64,000 nt of DNA from Methanocalculus alkaliphilus (GCF_024170505.1 NZ_JALJYG010000007.1:37264-101263), one strand, 5' to 3'. Numbered from the stretch's first letter, positions 52,825-62,761 are shown. Notes: a model not told the origin generated them from the sequence alone. Program-made: numbers and translations.

Positions 52825-53508
52825 ATGAATGGAGCAATTCTCACCCAGCTCAATGTTCTCCTGCAGCTCATCTGTGTCATCATCGTTGCCGCATATCTCC
52901 TGACACGGAGCAGGATATTCCCGGAGATCCTGGATGGAAATCCGACGATAAAAACCCGGATAATCCTTATCCTCCTCTTTGGCGGCCTCTCCATCTATGG
53001 ATCAGTCAGCGGAATCGAGTTCCTCGGATCGGTTGTGAATGTCCGCGATCTTGGACCGATGGTCGCGGGCCTGCTTGCGGGTCCCTGGGTTGGGATGGGC
53101 GCAGGGCTGATCGGGGCCGCTTATCGTCTGAGTATGGGAGGTATCACCATCTATGCCTGCTCTATTTCAGCGGTCTTTGCCGGGCTCTTTGGTGGACTTA
53201 TATGGATATACTATAAGAGGAAGTTTGCGGGCACAACGATTGCCGTCGCATTTGCCATTCTGATGGAGGTGTTCCATATGGCACTCACACTTCTGATGGT
53301 CAGACCATTTGATATGGCACTTGAAATTGTCAGCAGAGTATCTATTCCGATGATCCTTGCTAATGCCGCCGGGATGTTCGTCTTTGCTGTTATGGTTAAA
53401 AATATTCAGAACGAGCGAAAGATTCAGGCAGAACGTGATGAGCTTATGCTGGAGATGGAGCAGAAAGTGGCCGAACATTCCTGTGCCGATACGCTTGTGC
53501 AGAAATAA
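52825..53508 (+). CDS. Stand-alone LytS-type 5TM receptor membrane protein
   Basis: 227 residues from ATG 52825 (a TTG at 52807 would add six). GSVSGIEFLGSVVNVRDLGPMVAGLLAGPWVG and GAAYRLSMGG match the 5TM-5TMR_LYT sensor domain. There are about six helices, then a short coiled coil (ERKIQAERDELMLEMEQKVAEH) where other members have a kinase or GGDEF domain. The output domain is missing, so the signal would pass through a partner. The proximity of the solute-binding/Cache lipoprotein is suggestive only. Confidence 0.83.
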   Translation: MNGAILTQLNVLLQLICVIIVAAYLLTRSRIFPEILDGNPTIKTRIILILLFGGLSIYGSVSGIEFLGSVVNVRDLGPMVAGLLAGPWVGMGAGLIGAAYRLSMGGITIYACSISAVFAGLFGGLIWIYYKRKFAGTTIAVAFAILMEVFHMALTLLMVRPFDMALEIVSRVSIPMILANAAGMFVFAVMVKNIQNERKIQAERDELMLEMEQKVAEHSCADTLVQK

Positions 53509-54009
53509 TTATTTTCGTTTCATCCCTTTTTCACGATCGTCTGATAAAGATACCAGTGATGATCGGGGTCTATAGTATCCACATGATCAATCTGACCCCC
53601 GTCCTCCTATGATACGGGGAATCTCTCCTGATACTCCCTCTTCCACGGGATCACCCCCTGGACCCGCCCTTCGGCTCCCCGCGTATCCTCTCTCAATCCG
53701 GTCTTGGTCTCCCCAGATCCACCAGAATATAATACCTAATCTGCACCCAGCGAAGATCCAGTATTCGCATCCTCGATGACTTGGAGTATTGTATATTATT
53801 TGTTTGTGCTCTGGCTCGCAAAAGAGGGTCCCCATCCCGGGAAACCAGGTATGGCAGGCAAAACCTATCCCGGCATCTCTCTTTGGATCAACCACCCAAT
53901 CCTCCTCAGACCCGACCCAAATGAACCGGATTTCTCCATACTAATGCAAAAAATACGGGGAAAGCAGAGGACATACCAATAGCCACCCCTTTCTCCATCC
54001 GCAAAGACT
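53509..54009. other. Intergenic with HIT C-terminal remnant
   Basis: 53607-53690 on the minus strand reads RGEPKGGSRG, then in the next frame VIPWKREYQERFPVS-stop, matching the HIT C-terminal block EEPKGGVRGVIPGK. No other gene: two short plus- and minus-strand frames (53587-53982) carry no family features. Confidence 0.6.
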
Positions 54010-55029
54010 TCAGTACAGCACCGGTCCCTCTCCCCGCGAGCCATAGGATCTCCGCCGGGTGCGGTATCCCGCCATCCGCTCATTCTCCGGGGTAGAACGC
54101 CCGGTGTGGCCGGTGAAGCATGCCATATGGATGACGCTCTCCTTATGGAGAAGTGCAGAACCGATGATATCTCCCCCTTCGAGACGGATATCGGTACCCA
54201 GCCCCACGGCAGCGAATGACTCCGTTTTACATGCCGCGATCCGTTTGAGGAGATCCTGCGGACTCTCCGGCTTCCGGGGCGGTCGCGCTGGTGTTTTTTC
54301 TTCGCTCAATGCCTCCATGACGTAACTTCGGATCAGCTTCTCGTGGATGCGGGTGTAGGCATCCGGGCGGGAGAGGAACTCCATTCCTGCCGGCCGTTTG
54401 TCTAGGGAGATGATAATCCCCTGCTGTCCCTGCCGGATTGGGAAGGCATCAAGGTATTCCTTCATTGCCGGGGCCCTGGCCTCGAAGATATCCTTCATAG
54501 CCCCGGTCGGCGACGAGACATCTGCCCTCATTGATCGATGGGAGATCTCATCCCAGATCTCACGCTGGTCCGATGCCCTGCTCTCCTGATGCCGCATGGA
54601 CTCCCCGACCGACGCCATCTTTTTTGCCCGGATTGAACAATCCATCATGATTCCGGAGTCCGAGAAGGATGAGCCTGAGTACGACCATCGACCCTGCTCG
54701 GTGCAGCTGACCGGGATGATCAGCTCCGCCATCCCGGGGACGAGGATGCTGGTGTTCAGCACACGGTTCTGCTTGGCCCCGGTAATCTCCTCGCCATCGA
54801 TGAGCAGGACAGGGATCGTATCCTTGTTCACCACCATGAGCTCAGGCACTCTCCCCTCCTTGTTCACTTCGGTGATGAGGATCCGGCTCTGCTCAAGGGC
54901 CTGGCTCAGCGTGAGGTACTCAAAACCGCTATCCTGGGAGGAGAAGAGTGGGAAGACCTCCATTCTCTTATGATCAATGCCCTCTCCGATCCGCATTTGG
55001 TTGAAATAATTTTCAACTATTGTATGCAT
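54010..55029 (-). CDS. ARPP-1 (DUF6569) domain protein
   Basis: 339 residues. MRIGEGIDHKRMEVFPLFS, EYLTLSQALEQSRILITEV, ELMVVNKDTIPVLLIDGEEITGAKQNRVLNTSILV in two strands and IIPVSCTEQGRWSY are diagnostic of the ARPP-1 domain (ARG and rhodanese-phosphatase-associated protein). The domain's activity is undetermined; comparative work links it to ADP-ribose/nucleotide-based conflict systems. It is divergent from the small partner gene at 55178. A truncated copy of both genes exists at 50356-51192, so the pair travels as a unit. Confidence 0.88.
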   Translation of the reverse strand: MHTIVENYFNQMRIGEGIDHKRMEVFPLFSSQDSGFEYLTLSQALEQSRILITEVNKEGRVPELMVVNKDTIPVLLIDGEEITGAKQNRVLNTSILVPGMAELIIPVSCTEQGRWSYSGSSFSDSGIMMDCSIRAKKMASVGESMRHQESRASDQREIWDEISHRSMRADVSSPTGAMKDIFEARAPAMKEYLDAFPIRQGQQGIIISLDKRPAGMEFLSRPDAYTRIHEKLIRSYVMEALSEEKTPARPPRKPESPQDLLKRIAACKTESFAAVGLGTDIRLEGGDIIGSALLHKESVIHMACFTGHTGRSTPENERMAGYRTRRRSYGSRGEGPVLY

Positions 55030-55177
55030 ATTTTAACTATATTACTCTCGTCACCATAATACTATCTCTCTTCCTGAACTGCCCCCCGGAGATGTTTCTT
55101 GATCGAGAGAGGTGGTGGTACAGTTTCCTGGTGTTACCCCTACAAGAGAGATTGATATATCGCTGTGGTGAACAGAG

Positions 55178-55630
55178 ATGATCCCCATGCCCTCTGACCG
55201 AGCAGCCATCCAGCGAGTCTTCATCGAGCTCTTTGAACCCCATGACCTGAAGATCCCAGACGAACACCTCCGGGATGGAACTCCCGGCTCCCTCCCCTAT
55301 GGCAGCGGCCGGCTCATGTTCGCATTTGGCATGGATGACGGGGCATTCTTCATGGAATATTATGCCCATCACCGGATCGGTGGGGACTGTCGCGGCAGGA
55401 TCTATGAGGATGGCAGGCATGTCCAGCTGCCTGAATTATGCACTATGATCTGCTACAACGCAGACATCCCCGGCGACTATGAGCGGCAGGAGAAGAAGAA
55501 CCGGGAAGAGTATGCACGGATCATGAAGGAGCTGACCGATGTTGGCATCTTCTCAGGCGGGCCGGTGCCGGGATCGCTTCTGATCAACTCGCACCTGGTA
55601 TTGGGGGAGGAGGAAGAGCAGGAAAAATAA
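55178..55630 (+). CDS. Small protein divergent from ARPP-1, unknown family
   Basis: 150 residues, soluble: IQRVFIELFEPHDLKIPDE, GTPGSLPYGSGRLMFAFG, GAFFMEYYAHHRIGG, EEYARIMKELTDVGIFSGGP, with an acidic Glu-rich tail. I recognise no domain. Its duplicated linkage with ARPP-1 suggests related function. AACAGAG precedes the ATG weakly. Confidence 0.75.
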   Translation: MIPMPSDRAAIQRVFIELFEPHDLKIPDEHLRDGTPGSLPYGSGRLMFAFGMDDGAFFMEYYAHHRIGGDCRGRIYEDGRHVQLPELCTMICYNADIPGDYERQEKKNREEYARIMKELTDVGIFSGGPVPGSLLINSHLVLGEEEEQEK

Positions 55631-55649
55631 AGAGGTGCCCCCCCCGGTA

Positions 55650-58600
55650 TCAGGCAGGTCCACCCCGCCATGCACCCGCCGGGACCCGGATCTCAAACCT
55701 CGCCCCCTCTCCATACACCCCGGTCTCGATAATAGAGATCCCGGTGATGGCGAGGATCTCGCGGGCAAGGAAGAGCCCAAACCCGGTATTTCTGCCGACG
55801 CCCTTTTTGAAGATCTCCTCCTTCTGGTCATCCGGGATGCCGGGGCCGTCATCTTCCCAGGTGATCAGAAGGGAGGCCTCCCGAGGGGTGCAGGTGATCG
55901 TGATGGCGGTTGCCCCTTCCGCATACCGGATCGTGTTCTCCATCAGGTTATACAAGACCTTGACTATCATCGGATCAGCCAGCACCTGGTGTCTGCCACA
56001 GACTGCATGAAGAGGCAGATCTGATTCAGGGATTGCCATGATGAGATCATCGATGGTGTGCCACGCCGCCTTCTTCACACCAACCTCTTCGTAGATCCGG
56101 GTGAACTCGATCTGCCGCTGTATAGCGGTCGTGGCCTTCTTCACTTCGTCGAGGTAGCGTGCCTGAACGGGATCCACACTCATCTCCCCGGCAAACTCGA
56201 GGAAGCCCTGGGATACCATGACCTGGTTGAGGATATCGTGCCGGGTGATACTGGAGAGGAGCTGGAGTTTTCTGTTTGCGGTATGGAGGGCTTCCTCATA
56301 GGTTATCCTCTCGGTGATATCCCGGGCCGCCGCGTAGATCAGGGTACCTTTGGGATGCGACCGCCACTCGATATACCGGTATGATCCGTCTTTACAAAGA
56401 TATCGGTTGGTGAAGTTCAGGACCTCTTCGCCCCGGCCAAGATCGGCGATTGCATCGAGAGTGGCCTGCATATCATCAGGATGAACAAAATCAAGGAACT
56501 TCCGTCTATTGAGTTCTTCGGTTGTGTATCCGATACTACTGCTCCATGCCGGATTGGTCTTGATGAAGTTCCCCTCAAGGTCGGCGATGCAGAGCAGATC
56601 AAGATTAACATTGAAGAAGCTCTCCAGCTCCTCTGCCTGTTTCTTCTGTTCGGTGATGTCGATATTGGTCCCTGTCCAGCGAACCGGTCTGCCGTCTGCA
56701 TCTCTCTGGACGTCGCCGCGGGTGAGGATCCACCGCCAGCTCCCGTCTTTGTGGCGAAGACGGTGTTCAACCTGGTAGGTATTCGCTCTTCCCTCCTGAT
56801 GATCGCTGACTGCCTTCATGATGCGGGCGGTCTCATCGGGGTGCCAGAGGTTCATCCATCCGGTGAAGGTATTCTCGATCTCATGATCCTCATACCCGAG
56901 CATCCTCTTCCACTGTTTGGAGTAAAATACCCGGTCATTGATCATGTCCCAGTCCCATAACCCCGCCCCGGTCCTCTCAATTGCCCGGCTGTAGCGATCC
57001 TCGCTCTCCCGGAGGGCTGCCTCCGCTGCTTTTCTCTGGGTGATATCCGTGAATGTAACGGCACAGAGTTTCGGTCCTGCCTGGTAGGCGGAGATCTCAA
57101 AATCCGAGCCAAGAAGTTCTGACCCCTCCTCAAACTGCAGTGGTATCCCATTCTGTCCGACACTCCCGTACTTTTCTATCCAGCCCGCCCTGTCACGTTC
57201 TATCCCCGGAAGTACCTCTGTCAGGAGCCTCCCGGCCACCTTCTCCATCGTCAAGCCGGTCGTGGCAGCAAAGCGATTATTGGCGGCAAGAATACGAAGA
57301 TCCACCGGATCACCGGTCTCATCCTCAACAACCTCAAAGAGGACAAAACCGGCATTCATATTTTCAAAGAGCGTTCTGAAACGCCTCTCACTATCAGACA
57401 GTGCGTTTTCTGTTTCCTTGCGGCCGGTGATATCCATGACAAACCCGGCTATCCGGACCGGCCGGCCGTCCTGATCGCGGATGACGCCTGCCGACTCCCT
57501 CACCCAGAGGATCTCCCCGGTTTTTGTCTGGATCCTGTGCTCGTACTCAAGCGGTATCCCTTCCTTCAGGTCTGTTATCGGCTTATTGGTCTCGATGACA
57601 TATTCTCTGTCATCAGGATGGATACAGTCGAGAAACGCTTCAAAAGTGCCTTCAAACGCACCCTCTTCCAGCCCGAAGAGGGCCTCGCATTCAGGTGACC
57701 AATAGAGCCTGGACGATCCGATATCATAATCCCATGTACCTGCCCGGGCGAAGATCTGTGCCTGGGAGAGCCTCTCCCGGTAGAGCTTCAGTTCGTCCTC
57801 CATCTCTTTTCTCTCGGTGATATCGATCCAGGCACCGTTCACCTCCAGCTCTGCATCGTTTTTCCTTGAAACAATCTGGGTGTCAAGTAGCCAGTGCCAG
57901 TTGCCGGCGGCATCCCTGAACCGGTACGTTACCGCCACGGGCGGGCTATCCCTGAGCCGGGCAGGCACCGCCATGAGATCCTGCATATCATCGGGATGTA
58001 CACAGGCTGCCCAGAACTCCATGTTCCCGATGAAGTCTTCGGGAGCATAGCCGAGGATATCGTTCACCGTATCGTTGATAAAGACGATATCAGGTACACC
58101 ATCCTTATCGACGGTGTAGCTGTAGACCACTGCGGGGGTATTGGTGAGGATGGTTTTCAGCCTCTCCTCGCTTCTCCTCAGCCTCTCTTCTGCCAGTCTG
58201 CGTCCGGTGATATCGTGAAATATGCCGCGTGTATGGATCTCTCCGTCAGAGTGTCTGCAACTGACATTTCCTTCAACGAATACGGGTCTTCTGCTTTTTG
58301 TGAGAAAGATCGCCTGGACATTCTCCACGGCCTCACCTGCAATAACCCTCTGAAATGTCGCCTGGCAATGGTTAAGAGAGTCCGGATGAATGATATCAAA
58401 GAGGGTCAGGCTCCTGAGATCCTCGTCGGTATAGCCAAACTTCTCCTTCCAGGTCTGGTTGACAAAGACAAACCTGCCCGTGTCATCGACACTCTGGATA
58501 AGGAGATTGGCTTTCTCAAAGAAGTCACGGTACTGCTCCTCGCTCGCCCGGAGTGCTGCTTCTGCCTTCTTCAGATCGGTGATATCATGGAATGATGCAA

Positions 58601-59819
58601 CCGACTGCCGTGTGCCGGGGATCATCCCGACGGTCAGGTGGACTGCATGGGCCTGGCCATAACGGCTGATGAACGTAAACTCGTACTGTTTTGGTGGTGC
58701 TCCCCCCTCCTCCCTCCTCTGCTGGTGGTAGGCGTTCATCCGGTCGAGATCCGATCTGCTGACAAACTCCGTCCAGCTCCTGCCGACAACCTCGTCAAAG
58801 CTATATCCATAGATATCCAGAAACGCACTGTTTGCCAGCGATACTGTGGTATCCTCCTCAAGGATGACGGTCGGTGCCTCGGTATATTCAAAGATTGCCC
58901 GGTACCGCTCCTCGGAGAGGGCACAATCGCGCTGGATTGCACTGTTCTCATCCAGCCGGGATCGCAACTCCTCCTCAGATGCGGCAAGCTGTTCATATGC
59001 TGCCCGTGCCTCCTCCTCCGAGGCTTTCCGGTCGGTGACATTGATATGGGTTCCGATGGTGATATTGGTCAGTTCTCCCTGTTCATCCCGGAGCCGCCAC
59101 CCGCGTGACCAGATCCAGACCCAGTGCCCATCGGCATGTCTCATCCGAAAGTCGTTTTCGTACATTCCGGAGTTGTTGCCTGCAAGGAATCTCCTGAAGT
59201 GGTCTGCAGCCCTCTTTCCATCCTCGGGATGGATCAGGTCAATCCAGACCTCCTCCAGATTGGGGTTCCCGGAGAGGTCAAAGTCCCGGGAATCGCGGCC
59301 GAGCATGGCGAAGTACTCAGGTGAGCACCAGAGAAAACCAGTATCATACGAAAATTCCCATGCCCCGGTATTTGAGACGGCTATAAGAGCCTTGTATCGC
59401 TCGCCAGCAGTCCGCACCTCCCTGTCTGCTCTCCGTTGCCGTACTGCATACAGAATCTTATTTGAGAGTTCGGCAAACTGCGACTTTGGATCCCCGCCTT
59501 TCTGGAGGTAGAAGTCAGCACCTTCGTTTAATGCCTCAATAACGACATCTTCTCTCCCTTTCCCGGTGAAGATGATGAAGGGGGTGGACCTATTCCTTGA
59601 TCGTATATATTTCAGAAAGGCGATCCCATCACAACCCGGCATCTGGTAGTCGGAGACGATGGCATCAAAGGAGCCTGTTGCAAGAAGCTGTATCCCCTCC
59701 TCAGGGCTTCCTGCCACAGTCACCTGGATCTCCCCGGTCCGTTCAAGGAAGATCTTTCCAATCTCAAGGAGGGGGGGTTCATCATCCACATAGATGATGC
59801 GAACAGGCTGCTCCTTCAT
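55650..59819 (-). CDS. Hybrid sensor histidine kinase: receiver, eight PAS, HisKA-like/HATPase
   Basis: 1389 residues from ATG 59819, chosen for the ATGA overlap with the upstream kinase and a GGGAGGG site 6-10 nt before. N-terminal receiver: IIYVDDEPPLLE (phospho-acceptor in DAIVSDYQMPG), then GADFYLQKGGDP. Eight PAS/PAC modules follow, each ending in DIT(E/G/D)R/LK-like linkers. C-terminal: QLLSSITRHDILNQVM (phospho-accepting His), NLMENTIRYAEG (N-box) and DDGPGIPDDQKEEIFKKGVGRNTGFGLFL (G-boxes). Cytoplasmic, no membrane segment. It would integrate several small-molecule or redox signals. The last ~60 codons are almost identical in DNA to the neighbour's. Confidence 0.95.
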   Translation of the reverse strand: MKEQPVRIIYVDDEPPLLEIGKIFLERTGEIQVTVAGSPEEGIQLLATGSFDAIVSDYQMPGCDGIAFLKYIRSRNRSTPFIIFTGKGREDVVIEALNEGADFYLQKGGDPKSQFAELSNKILYAVRQRRADREVRTAGERYKALIAVSNTGAWEFSYDTGFLWCSPEYFAMLGRDSRDFDLSGNPNLEEVWIDLIHPEDGKRAADHFRRFLAGNNSGMYENDFRMRHADGHWVWIWSRGWRLRDEQGELTNITIGTHINVTDRKASEEEARAAYEQLAASEEELRSRLDENSAIQRDCALSEERYRAIFEYTEAPTVILEEDTTVSLANSAFLDIYGYSFDEVVGRSWTEFVSRSDLDRMNAYHQQRREEGGAPPKQYEFTFISRYGQAHAVHLTVGMIPGTRQSVASFHDITDLKKAEAALRASEEQYRDFFEKANLLIQSVDDTGRFVFVNQTWKEKFGYTDEDLRSLTLFDIIHPDSLNHCQATFQRVIAGEAVENVQAIFLTKSRRPVFVEGNVSCRHSDGEIHTRGIFHDITGRRLAEERLRRSEERLKTILTNTPAVVYSYTVDKDGVPDIVFINDTVNDILGYAPEDFIGNMEFWAACVHPDDMQDLMAVPARLRDSPPVAVTYRFRDAAGNWHWLLDTQIVSRKNDAELEVNGAWIDITERKEMEDELKLYRERLSQAQIFARAGTWDYDIGSSRLYWSPECEALFGLEEGAFEGTFEAFLDCIHPDDREYVIETNKPITDLKEGIPLEYEHRIQTKTGEILWVRESAGVIRDQDGRPVRIAGFVMDITGRKETENALSDSERRFRTLFENMNAGFVLFEVVEDETGDPVDLRILAANNRFAATTGLTMEKVAGRLLTEVLPGIERDRAGWIEKYGSVGQNGIPLQFEEGSELLGSDFEISAYQAGPKLCAVTFTDITQRKAAEAALRESEDRYSRAIERTGAGLWDWDMINDRVFYSKQWKRMLGYEDHEIENTFTGWMNLWHPDETARIMKAVSDHQEGRANTYQVEHRLRHKDGSWRWILTRGDVQRDADGRPVRWTGTNIDITEQKKQAEELESFFNVNLDLLCIADLEGNFIKTNPAWSSSIGYTTEELNRRKFLDFVHPDDMQATLDAIADLGRGEEVLNFTNRYLCKDGSYRYIEWRSHPKGTLIYAAARDITERITYEEALHTANRKLQLLSSITRHDILNQVMVSQGFLEFAGEMSVDPVQARYLDEVKKATTAIQRQIEFTRIYEEVGVKKAAWHTIDDLIMAIPESDLPLHAVCGRHQVLADPMIVKVLYNLMENTIRYAEGATAITITCTPREASLLITWEDDGPGIPDDQKEEIFKKGVGRNTGFGLFLAREILAITGISIIETGVYGEGARFEIRVPAGAWRGGPA

Positions 59820-62761
59820 ATCTTTCCCTCCCTGCTGTTCTGCCATGCACCCGCCGGGACCCGGATCTCAAACCTCGCCCCCTTGCCGCAGATCCCGGTC
59901 TCGATAATAGAGATCCCGGTGATGGCGAGGATCTCGCGGGCAAGGAAGAGCCCAAACCCGGTATTCCTGCCAACGCCCTTTTCGAAGATCTCCTCCTTCT
60001 GGTCATCCGGGATGCCGGGGCCGTCATCCTCCTGGATGATGATGAGATCGCCATCCCGCTCCTCACACCGGATCCGGATATGTTCTGCCCCCTCGGCATG
60101 CCGGATGGTGTTGTCAGAGAGGTTGTAGAGGACCCGCTCAAACATTGGATCCGCATAGACTGCATACCCCTCGCAATCATGATGGATCGGGAGGCGGGCA
60201 TCCTGTGTCTGTTTGATGATGGCCGGGAGCTGCTGCCAGGAGGGTGTGTGAAGACCAAGCTCCTCATACACCTTTGTAAACCCGATCTGTTTCTGGATGG
60301 CAGTGACAGCCTTCTTTGACCGCTCCAGGTAGGTGACCAGTTCGGGGTCGCCGACCTCAGGGAGGGTCACATCAATATATGCCCGGATGACCATGATCTG
60401 GTTGAGGATATCGTGACGGGTGATGCTTGAGAGGAGCTGAAGCTTTTTGTTGATGGTGTGCATTGCGTCCTCAGCAGCCTTCCGGTCGGTGATATCACGC
60501 CCGGTACCGATCACCCTGATGCTCCCATCCCCATGCCGGATGGGATCGCCACTGCTGAGTATCCATCGTATTGAACCATCCGGTCTCTGTATTCTGTATT
60601 CCATCGATCGTCCGGACCTCTGTTGTATCCCGTCCGCCATCGTCCCCTGCACCTTCGGTAGGTCTTCGGGAAGAACATACGAGAACCATACAGCAAAGTC
60701 ATGATTGAGCTCCTCTTCTGTGATACCCAGCACTTTGGAGCCTGCAGGTGAGATATAGCTGGAGAGGAATCTTCCTTTCGCGTCAAGATCATAACTCCAG
60801 ACGATATCCTGTATATTCTCCAAAATTGTATTCAGTCGCTCCTTATTTTCCAGAAGTGTCGCCTCTGCCTGCTTCCGTTCGGTGATGTCCTGCACCGTTC
60901 CATGAAGTCCGATGAGATTGCCGTTCATATCATGGCTCTGGTGCCCCAGTCCGTGGACGATTCGTATCGTGCCATCGGGGCGGACCATCTCAAGTTCCAG
61001 GCTGAAGGGTTTACCGGTTCTGAAGGTTGAATGAATGGCCGGCCTGAGACGTTCCCAGCTTTCGGGGGTATAGAGTGGCTGATGGTCGCGATAGTTTGGT
61101 GCCGGCAGAGCCGGATCCCTCCCGGCGATCGCATACAGCTCTTCCGACCACGTCATGGTATCCGTCTCCCTCACCCAGTCCCAGATCCCGATATGTGCGA
61201 GACGGTGTGCTTCCATCAGCCGTTTTTCTGCGATGGCAAGATCATAGTCGGCCTCTCTCTGCCTGGTGATATCGACAAATGATCCCATCATGGCGACGGG
61301 GGTCCCGGAGGTATCACGGACGAGGTTGGTCGAGAGTTTCAGTGGCAGTGATGATCCGTCCCTTCTTCTCCCCTCTATCTCTCCGGACCATGTTCCCCGG
61401 TTCAGAGTCTCCCAAAGAACCTGCCCGGCTATCTCTTTTGATATATAGAAGTCGGATGCCGGCCTCCCGAGGACCTCATCGGGTGATTCATATCCCGATG
61501 CGGTAAGAAATGTGTGGTTCACATACCTGAGGATCCCATCGGGACCTGCAATGACAATCCCATGGATTGAGGAATCAATGGCGGCACTCTTCAGGAAGAG
61601 CGCCTCTTCTGCTGCTTTTTGGTCGGTGATATCCTGGGCAATCTCGATGACACCGATCATCCTCCCTTCAGCATCGAAGACCGGCTCGGCCCTTTCGTCC
61701 CAGTACTTCCCATCAGGGGTGTGGATGATCGTCTGCTCACTCTTCATGGACCGGAATGCCTTCACCGTGGGGCAGTTCGGGCAGGGGCCGGATGCATCCC
61801 CCCATACCTCATAACAACGGCGCTCCTTCACCTCCTCTGGCTCCATCTTTACGGATGCAGCGGCGGTTTTATTTGCCCAGAGTATCTCAAGATCATGGGT
61901 TACGTACGCGATATTGATATCAATGCCGTCCAGAAAAGCCCCCTTCTGCGCCTCGCTCGCCCGCAGCGCATCCTCGACCCTCTTCCGCTCGGTGATATCC
62001 TGCAGGCTTACAGCAAACTTCCCATACCCCGGGCTGTATGCGAGTACATCATACCATCTGCCAAGCTCGGATGAGTAATCCTGAAAATGACGGGAGATCC
62101 CGGTGAGTGCAACATCACCAAACGCCTCGATCCAGAAGTCTTCTGTTCCGGGCAGGATCGTACGGACCGTTCTGCCAATAATCCTCTCCTTTGAGAGGCC
62201 TGTCATCTCCTCGTAGGCGGGGTTGACGTTGATGAACCGATAGTCGGCCGGGGTGCCGTGTTCATCAAGGATGATCTCATGCACTGCAAAACCGGCGTTC
62301 ATCTGGTTGAAGAGGAGGGAGTATTCCTTCTCACTCTCAGAGATTGCCTCTTCGGCCCGTCTCCTGGTTACCGCATACCGGATCTTATTTGAGAGTTCGG
62401 CAAACTGTGACTTCGGATCCCCGCCTTTCTGGAGGTAGAAGTCGGCACCTTCGTTTAAGGCCTCGATGACCACCTCCTCACGCCCTCTTCCGGTGAAGAT
62501 GATGAACGGGGTGGTATTGCCGGCGGATCGGAGGTGTCTGAGAAAGGTGATCCCATCCATTCCGGGCATCTGGTAGTCAGAGAGTATTGCATCAAAGGAC
62601 CTCTCCGGGATGATCCGGAGTGCATCATGGGGATTTGTACAGGTGGAGACCACATAGGCTCCTGTCCGTTCAAGAAAGAGCCTGGCTATCTCAAGGAGGG
62701 CGGGTTCATCATCAACATAGAGGAGAGAGATCTTCGGCTCGTCATCTGCCGGGGCGGGCAT
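59816..62761 (-). CDS. Hybrid sensor histidine kinase: receiver, five PAS, HisKA-like/HATPase
   Basis: 981 residues. Receiver: LLYVDDEPALLE, DAILSDYQMPGMDG, GADFYLQKGGDPKSQFAEL. Five PAS/PAC modules (about 145-265, 270-390, 395-515, 520-640, 650-775). The second has CYEVWG...CPNCP, a Cys motif that could bind metal or sense redox. C-terminal: QLLSSITRHDILNQIM, NLSDNTIRHAEG, DDGPGIPDDQKEEIFEKGVGRNTGFGLFL. Soluble. Stop overlaps the next kinase start, so both are translated from one message. No separate output regulator lies nearby. Confidence 0.95.
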   Translation of the reverse strand: MPAPADDEPKISLLYVDDEPALLEIARLFLERTGAYVVSTCTNPHDALRIIPERSFDAILSDYQMPGMDGITFLRHLRSAGNTTPFIIFTGRGREEVVIEALNEGADFYLQKGGDPKSQFAELSNKIRYAVTRRRAEEAISESEKEYSLLFNQMNAGFAVHEIILDEHGTPADYRFINVNPAYEEMTGLSKERIIGRTVRTILPGTEDFWIEAFGDVALTGISRHFQDYSSELGRWYDVLAYSPGYGKFAVSLQDITERKRVEDALRASEAQKGAFLDGIDINIAYVTHDLEILWANKTAAASVKMEPEEVKERRCYEVWGDASGPCPNCPTVKAFRSMKSEQTIIHTPDGKYWDERAEPVFDAEGRMIGVIEIAQDITDQKAAEEALFLKSAAIDSSIHGIVIAGPDGILRYVNHTFLTASGYESPDEVLGRPASDFYISKEIAGQVLWETLNRGTWSGEIEGRRRDGSSLPLKLSTNLVRDTSGTPVAMMGSFVDITRQREADYDLAIAEKRLMEAHRLAHIGIWDWVRETDTMTWSEELYAIAGRDPALPAPNYRDHQPLYTPESWERLRPAIHSTFRTGKPFSLELEMVRPDGTIRIVHGLGHQSHDMNGNLIGLHGTVQDITERKQAEATLLENKERLNTILENIQDIVWSYDLDAKGRFLSSYISPAGSKVLGITEEELNHDFAVWFSYVLPEDLPKVQGTMADGIQQRSGRSMEYRIQRPDGSIRWILSSGDPIRHGDGSIRVIGTGRDITDRKAAEDAMHTINKKLQLLSSITRHDILNQIMVIRAYIDVTLPEVGDPELVTYLERSKKAVTAIQKQIGFTKVYEELGLHTPSWQQLPAIIKQTQDARLPIHHDCEGYAVYADPMFERVLYNLSDNTIRHAEGAEHIRIRCEERDGDLIIIQEDDGPGIPDDQKEEIFEKGVGRNTGFGLFLAREILAITGISIIETGICGKGARFEIRVPAGAWQNSREGKI

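Noticed and set aside
53587..53982. Two ~70-100-codon frames upstream of ARPP-1
   Set aside because: The minus-strand one is an out-of-frame reading of the HIT remnant; the plus-strand one has no family features.
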